This document shows, piece by piece, positions 58,540 through 64,000 of a stretch of 64,000 bases of DNA (position 1 is the first letter of the stretch; each line of letters opens with the position of its first letter). A program made the position numbers and the translations under genes. Source of the DNA: Patella vulgata (Eukaryota; Mollusca; Gastropoda; Patellidae); assembly GCF_932274485.2 (NCBI RefSeq), contig NC_065882.2:32196890-32260889 (forward strand). Reading direction: 5' to 3'. The notes below the pieces were generated by a model that had not been told where the DNA came from, made no database searches, and saw only the letters and a list, made by a program, of their open reading frames with translations.

Positions 58540-58720
58540 ATAATTACTGTTTTAATAAACTATTAATCAATCTCTAATTACAATACATTACAACGAATTG
58601 CAACGAAAGTATACATAAGTTTCTTGTCAACAAAAATCACATACACGAGTTATCTCCCGTGAACCTCCGATTTGGACAAAAACCAGTCACGCTTCTTAAA
58701 CTCATACTAAATCACCCGAT
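58540..58720 (-). repeat. Arm of the Y unit, minus strand
   Basis: TTGCAACGAAAGTATACATA, TTCTTGTCAACAAAAATC and ACGAGTTATCTCCCGTGAAC match the complement of 19120-19215. Confidence 0.65.
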
Positions 58721-59184
58721 ACGTTTGAGGTCATACGCCTGTAGCGGGAAAAATGTTAACCATTGTCAACGCTTACAAGCAGTGACAAGGTATACCGTCA
58801 AACCGCACGGTATTCTTGTCAAACGCTGTTAGCGCAATGAAATAAGAACAATATTCATTCCTTAACTGTTGTTTAATTGGTCAATAGTAACCTATCGACA
58901 TGCTTTTAACACATTAAAAAAACTTTCTTGTAACCATAATGGCTTCTTTTGTACGTATTAGTTTCTATTCTAAAAACTTTTATACATTACATTTTTGCAG
59001 AATGTAGGCTAAAGTGTTAACTGGAATTAATTTTGCAAGATGAATTTGATTCCATAATTGCACTTAGTGACTTGGAACCATATGTTATCATTAACTTTAA
59101 TTAATAAGCCACCGATTGGAGTGGGCTACCATACCCATGTGCTTTCTCTGCCCTGTTCACAGCTCTTGCCAAGAATATAAATGA
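58721..59184. other. Unassigned
   Basis: No recognisable repeat or gene. Confidence 0.3.
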
Positions 59185-59586
59185 ATCAAATGGGGTTTAA
59201 CTTACTTCTCTGCACCAACTGGTTACTGGGTATAATAGGCCTAGTGTCGGAATTACACCATACTCCTTCGATTTCCATCTGTGTCAAGCAAGGCCAAGGG
59301 ATCTTTTATTCGTTAACAATGCCAATACTCGGCAGTAGGCCTCTAGCCTCTATGCATATTTGTTTTGCATACCATCCTAATTACTAGATAGGCCTACTTT
59401 CTAGGCCCACAATGCTGTGCAACTGACAAAAGAAAATAAATTAAATGGAGAAGACATCCTATTGTTCTGCTCATACTGGGCTATTGAAGATGGGGAGGGA
59501 AATTTTGGCCTGTCTGTGGCCTACTCTTACTTGGAATTCCACCTGTCAAGGGTTCTTTTTCATGGACCTCAGGTTTTTCATCCGAC
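59185..59586 (-). mobile_element. Two degenerate SINE family 1 copies
   Basis: AATGGGGTTTAACTTACTTC with AAGGGATCTTTTATTC (59185-59435), then AAATGGAGAAGACATCCTAT with GGAATTCCACCTGTCAAGGG (59440-59586), follow the tail-to-centre order of the family 1 SINE. The tRNA head is lost in both. Confidence 0.5.
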
Positions 59587-59647
59587 TTTACTTGACTTCA
59601 CCAATAATAAAAAGCAGCAGCGGGATGGCAAACATTTTAATCATTTT
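59587..59647 (+). repeat. 61-bp direct repeat, left copy
   Basis: TTTACTTGACTTCACCAATA through TTTTAATCATTTT is repeated exactly at 59944-60004, 357 bp downstream. Confidence 0.9.
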
Positions 59648-59943
59648 AAATCAAAACAAATTACAACAAATTAATACAATGTCAAACAATTATTTACAAA
59701 ATAAAACTCCCTCAGCAGGTTCGGAAGTAGCAGTGAAAAAACCCAAAAAGACAAGCCCCTACCCACAGTAATACTACCGGGAGGGTGGGAGGGATTTTTA
59801 CATAGCACAAATTAAAAAACAGGCGCATGGCGTTAGCATAATTAAAAAGGCGGAAGCTTAAAGTTTAAAGCGAGGCAATGTCAAAGGTTAAGGTCGTTGA
59901 ACGGTTACGTCACCTAAAATATGATTTACAAATAAATCTGTAA
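59648..59943. other. Sequence between the 61-bp repeats
   Basis: 296 bp, with a CCGGGAGGGTGGGAGGG tract near 59776 and no gene. Confidence 0.4.
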
Positions 59944-60004
59944 TTTACTTGACTTCACCAATAATAAAAAGCAGCAGCGGGATGGCAAACATTTTAATCA
60001 TTTT
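59944..60004 (+). repeat. 61-bp direct repeat, right copy
   Basis: Identical to 59587-59647. It directly abuts TGTGAGTGCC at 60005, a possible element start. Confidence 0.9.
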
Positions 60005-61097
60005 TGTGAGTGCCTAAATAATATTATAGTACGTTTTTATGTAAAAAGAGGCTGTAAGCCTTGTGATTGTTAATGTTATTTTGTATACTTGATACCGAGG
60101 ATGAGTATATTAATGGTTTGATTTGCCTAATTTAGCATATAATTATAATGATGTAATTTTCATTGGTGGTCTTATTCCACTGGTGGTTGGTCTGGGTTGT
60201 CCAGTGTGTTTTGCACACGGAGGGGCGCCATGTTTTCTTAGCAAAGAAGAAGTTTTTCCGTGTGTTGTCAAAAGCAGCTAGAGGGCACAAAAAACCGGTA
60301 TCATTACATATTTTGTTATATTTTACTGTATAAGCCGTCAGTGGCACCAATTATTCTAATTATGTCATTTGTCACAGTGTAATTTGTATGTAATTCGTTC
60401 GTGAAGCTGGCGTGGTTATTTGTGCATAAAACCCGCTCGCCGTTAAGTAGTAAGTCACGTGACCCCAATCAGCTGTTTTGTTTACATCCTTAATAGAATG
60501 AACTGTCAAAACTAATACGATACTTATATGCATAGTATGTTAACCTAGGATTTGTAGTAGTCATATGTCAAGGTATTTTCTGTTTATCTGTCAGACTTGT
60601 CATATTTCTTTTGTTATACTGACATGATAGATGGAATTTATCTGTGGCACTCTGTTATAATAGTATGGTTAGCTTCAGAAAGTATATTGTATATTATATG
60701 TCTTTTCAGTCAATCTGTATATTTTGTATTACTACGATGCTGCTACATATGGTATTGACGGTTTTGTGTTCAAAGTGATACAACGTTGAAATTAATAGTC
60801 TACAGATCCAAGGTGATGTAATTTCTTGTTACATGTTTCCAGTTATAAAGTCACAGCCTAGATGTCAAACCACTTAAGTGAAGTTATATTATAAACTGTG
60901 GATAGAGACGGCACGATATAGTTCTCTCTCACCTTTCATCATTATTCCCTAATAGTTATAAGCTTACTTTGCTATGTGGTTTTATAATTCATCCTTCATG
61001 TAGTGTCATAACTATTTCATTTATATATAGTAATAATATTTGTAAAGCAGCCTCTAAATAGTTTTAGTAGTCATACTAGTAGTCACATGGTCACAAT
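60005..61097 (+). mobile_element. Probable 5' LTR and leader of the BEL/Pao element
   Basis: About 1.1 kb of non-coding sequence before the gag start. A TATA-like CATAAAA lies near 60425, followed by CACGTGACC. LTR ends cannot be fixed because the 3' LTR lies outside the window; TG at 60005 is only a candidate left end. Confidence 0.35.
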
Positions 61098-64000
61098 ATG
61101 CCCACAACTTATAAGTCAAAGTCTGTAGAAAATCTGACTCCTGCTCCATTAAAGCCTTCTGCTGGAGCCAGGTCAGTAGTTAGTGCTGTTATAGAAACAA
61201 GAGGTATGAGAAAACTTACAGAAAAGAGGAATCAAACACAGGAAGAAATTCCGCCTAATAGAAAGATCAGTGATGATACAGAAGTAAGAACAAAAGATGA
61301 CATCTCACAAGTGCCTTTATCTAATAGTAAAAGGAAGTCTGCAGAAAAAACGAAGAGAATTCAGACGAAAACCCAGAAGCAAATTATGTCAAACATAGAG
61401 ATTAGTGATGATGAAATAGAGGTGAGACCAGAAGATAGTGTATCACAGATAAGTGCAGATTCCGTTAGATCCAGTAAGAGGAGCAGTAGAATTGAAGAAG
61501 AGTTAAAGGGGGTTAATGATGTTATGGCCAGAATCGTTCGTGAATTAAAGAAGCCTGAAAGTGAAATAAAGAAATTTGATGGTAACTGTTTAGACTACAA
61601 GAAATTTATGCGTCAATTCAAAACGAAGATAATAAACAATGCATCAGATGATGATGAAATAATGACATATTTAGAACAGTACACAACGGGTGAGGCTCAC
61701 AAGATCGTCACTGGCTATTCACACATTGATGCTCATGTTGGATACCCGGCGGCTTTAAAGGAATTACAGGACAGATATGGGAATTCAGAAGTCATAGCTA
61801 ATACCTACATAAAAAGAGCTTTGGAGTGGCCAACTATTAAAGCCGATAACGTTAAACTGTTAGATGAATATTCTATCTTCCTGTTCGAATGTGAGGCTGC
61901 AGTAGAAAGTATTGATGCCCTTAATATTTTAGAGTACTCAGAAAACTTGAAAAGACTTGTACAGAAATTACCTTTTCATCTGCACGAGAAATTCCGTACA
62001 ATGGCTTTAGACAAGAAAGATAAACACCAAACTGTTAAGTTCAAAGATTTAGTCCAATTTGTCAGACGTGAAGCTAGAAAGGCATCGGATCCTGTTTTTG
62101 GAAAAGAAGCTATGCATCAGACTTCAAACCACTTCATCAATAATAAATTATCTGGAAACAGAAACAGAACTCCTTTAACAGCAACTGCTCATATTGGAAG
62201 AAATGGTAACACTTGTTGTAACCAAGTTAGTCAAAATAGTTATCCAGGTCAAGCCACTCGTCAGACTAGTTACCAAAGCCCAGCTCCCCAACAAACCAGT
62301 TACTCAAGTCAAACCCATCGTCAAACTCGACAACACAATTATCAGAATAATTCAAGTCAAACTCAAGGTGATAGTCAACCTCCTGTGAACTCTAGATTTC
62401 AGCTTAAGCCATGTTTATATTGCAATTCATCATTACACACCATAGAACACTGTCGTCAGTTTGTAGAGAAGTCCTTAGAAGACAAACAAGTTCTATTAAG
62501 GAATCTGTCTGCATGTTTTGGTTGCCTAAAACAAGGACATCATGTTCGAGTTTGTACCAGTATATTACAATGCAGCGTTTGTAAAGGGAGTCACCCAACT
62601 TTGTTGCATAACCCAGACAGACAAGTTCGTAATCCTTCATCAAATTCTAGTTCATTGAATCACCCAAGTAATAATTCTGCTGTCCTTAAAGAATCAGAAC
62701 GTCCAGAATCTCATATGGGGGTCGGAGACAAAGAAGCAGAAGAATTTATATTTTCTGTGATTCCTGTCAGAATTAAAGTTAAAAACACAGAACATTTTGT
62801 TATCACACATGCCTTTCTTGACTCTGGCAGTAGCATTACCTTTTGCACAGTATACGTATTAAGAAAACTTGGTCTTAAAGGGAAAAGGTCAAAGCTAACG
62901 TTAAACACGTTGGGCAGTCTTCAGACAATTGAGACAGAAACCATTAGATGTTTGGAAATAGGAGATGTGCATGGAAACTTTATGTTCGATTTACCCATGG
63001 TTTACAGTAAAGATGAAATCCCTGTCTCGACCCGTCATATACCTACCAACAGAGATATTAGTAGATTTCCTCATCTACAAGGCATTGAGTTGCCTGAAAT
63101 CAACGCCGAAATAGGGTTGTTAATTGGTATTAATGTTCCGAATGCCTTTTCACCATTAGAAGTTATATCAGGTCCGGATGGAAGTCCCCATGCTACTAGG
63201 ACAAGACTAGGATGGGTGTTATGGAATGTCAGACGTCATATCAAAGGCCAAACAAGTCATACTAGTTACACAAGTCAAGATTTACCAAGAATCAACAAAG
63301 TAGAAATTGCTGCAATAGAAGAAATAGAGAAGTTAAACCAAATTGATCAAGCTGTTCGAAATTCCTATAACTTAGATTTTCCAGAAAGGGTCGCTGACGA
63401 AAAGAGAGAATATTCTAAAGATGACAAAAAGTTTATGCAGATTATTGAAGAGTCAATTCAGTACCAAAATAATCATTATATTATACCATTACCATTTAGA
63501 ACGCCTTTGCCTGTTATACCAAACAACAGATATCAAGCTCTACAAAGACTAAAGGGTGTTAAGGCCAAGATGACTAAAAATGAGAAATATTATACAGATT
63601 ACAAAACTTTCATGAACAGCATCATTGATAAAGGCTTTGCAGAGAAGATTAAAGAAGAAGATTTATTAGTTGACACCCAGAATAGAGAATATTTCCTTTT
63701 GCATCATGGAATTTACCACCCTCGAAAACCCGATAAGCTACGAGTGGTATTTGATTGTTCCAACAAGTTTAGGGGAGTCTCTTTAAATGATCTTCTTTTA
63801 CCAGGGCCAGATTTAACAAATAGTCTCGTAGGAGTCCTTTAAGATTTCGCCAGGAACCAGTATGCTTTATATCCGACATAGACAACATGTTCTATGAAGT
63901 TAAATTACCAGAACAACAACATGATTATTTAAGATTTTATTGGTGGCCAGATGCTGATCTTGACACAGATCCAGAAATTTATAAGATGACAGTACATATT
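61098..64000 (+). mobile_element. BEL/Pao retroelement gag-pol region (fossil), cut by the window end
   Basis: Domains by residue from the ATG at 61098: an acidic, Ser/Lys-rich N-terminus (1-150), then a gag domain of the DUF1759 type (about 155-325, IKKFDGNCLDYKKFMRQF to LPFHLHEKF). A Gln/Asn/Ser-rich linker (365-430) follows. Three zinc knuckles come next: CLYCNSSLHTIEHC near 437, CFGCLKQGHHVRVC near 471 and CSVCKGSHPTLLH near 491. An aspartic protease with FLDSGSS lies near 573. The start of reverse transcriptase, YFLLHHGIYHPRKPDKLRVV with FDCS and SLNDLLLPGP, begins near 863. The order gag, knuckles, protease, reverse transcriptase and the RVVFD..S block are characteristic of BEL/Pao. The visible part looks nearly whole, with about one break. 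RNase H, integrase and the 3' LTR are out of view. It appears relatively young. Confidence 0.9.

Overview
The window is an AT-rich eukaryotic stretch made almost entirely of transposable elements and their debris. I found no intact host gene, no tRNA or rRNA gene and no CRISPR array. A CR1/L2-type LINE, tRNA-derived SINEs, long tandem-repeat elements with 'GGGCCATAACTCT' and 'GGACGGACGGAC' motifs, and a BEL/Pao retroelement together suggest a marine lophotrochozoan, most likely a mollusc. That assignment is inference from repeat style and was not tested.

Layout. 1-11,960: nested repeats. A family with ~300-400 bp sub-repeats (called X here) is interrupted by tandem-repeat elements ending in a hairpin (Helentron-like) and by a DNA transposon with TAGGGTGACC ends and 7-bp target duplications; copies lie at 4159, 9435 and 20906. 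11,959-16,399: a ~4.4 kb element with very long inverted arms, carrying two TTAA-type MITEs. 16,432-19,260: a second long-inverted-repeat unit holding a tRNA-SINE, a 539-bp fold-back MITE with an 8-bp target duplication, and a 513-bp single-copy-looking segment between exact 49-bp direct repeats. 19,423-23,562: the LINE, itself split by the 7-bp-TSD transposon. 23,563-28,000: flanking repeats, a GAATTCCGGTG minisatellite and a minus-strand X copy.

27,986-56,990: a ~29 kb array of very similar 1-3 kb modules (called P, B/C, D and Q) joined head to tail. Nearly every junction is marked by an A-rich/AAT tail followed by a short hairpin module. At three junctions the hairpin has expanded into one, two or five-to-six tandem hairpins. 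This chain of hairpin termini is the most unusual structure in the window.

57,055-60,004: an inverted partner of the 19-24 kb repeat, a 149-bp palindromic MITE, degenerate SINEs and a 61-bp direct repeat. 60,005-64,000: leader and gag-pol region of a BEL/Pao element cut by the window end.

The LINE machinery probably moved the SINEs, since several show clean 9-13 bp target duplications. The DNA elements are all non-autonomous here: no transposase, helicase or HUH-nuclease reading frame is visible. Family names other than BEL/Pao, the CR1/L2 LINE and the tRNA-SINEs are working labels. Identity statements are by eye.
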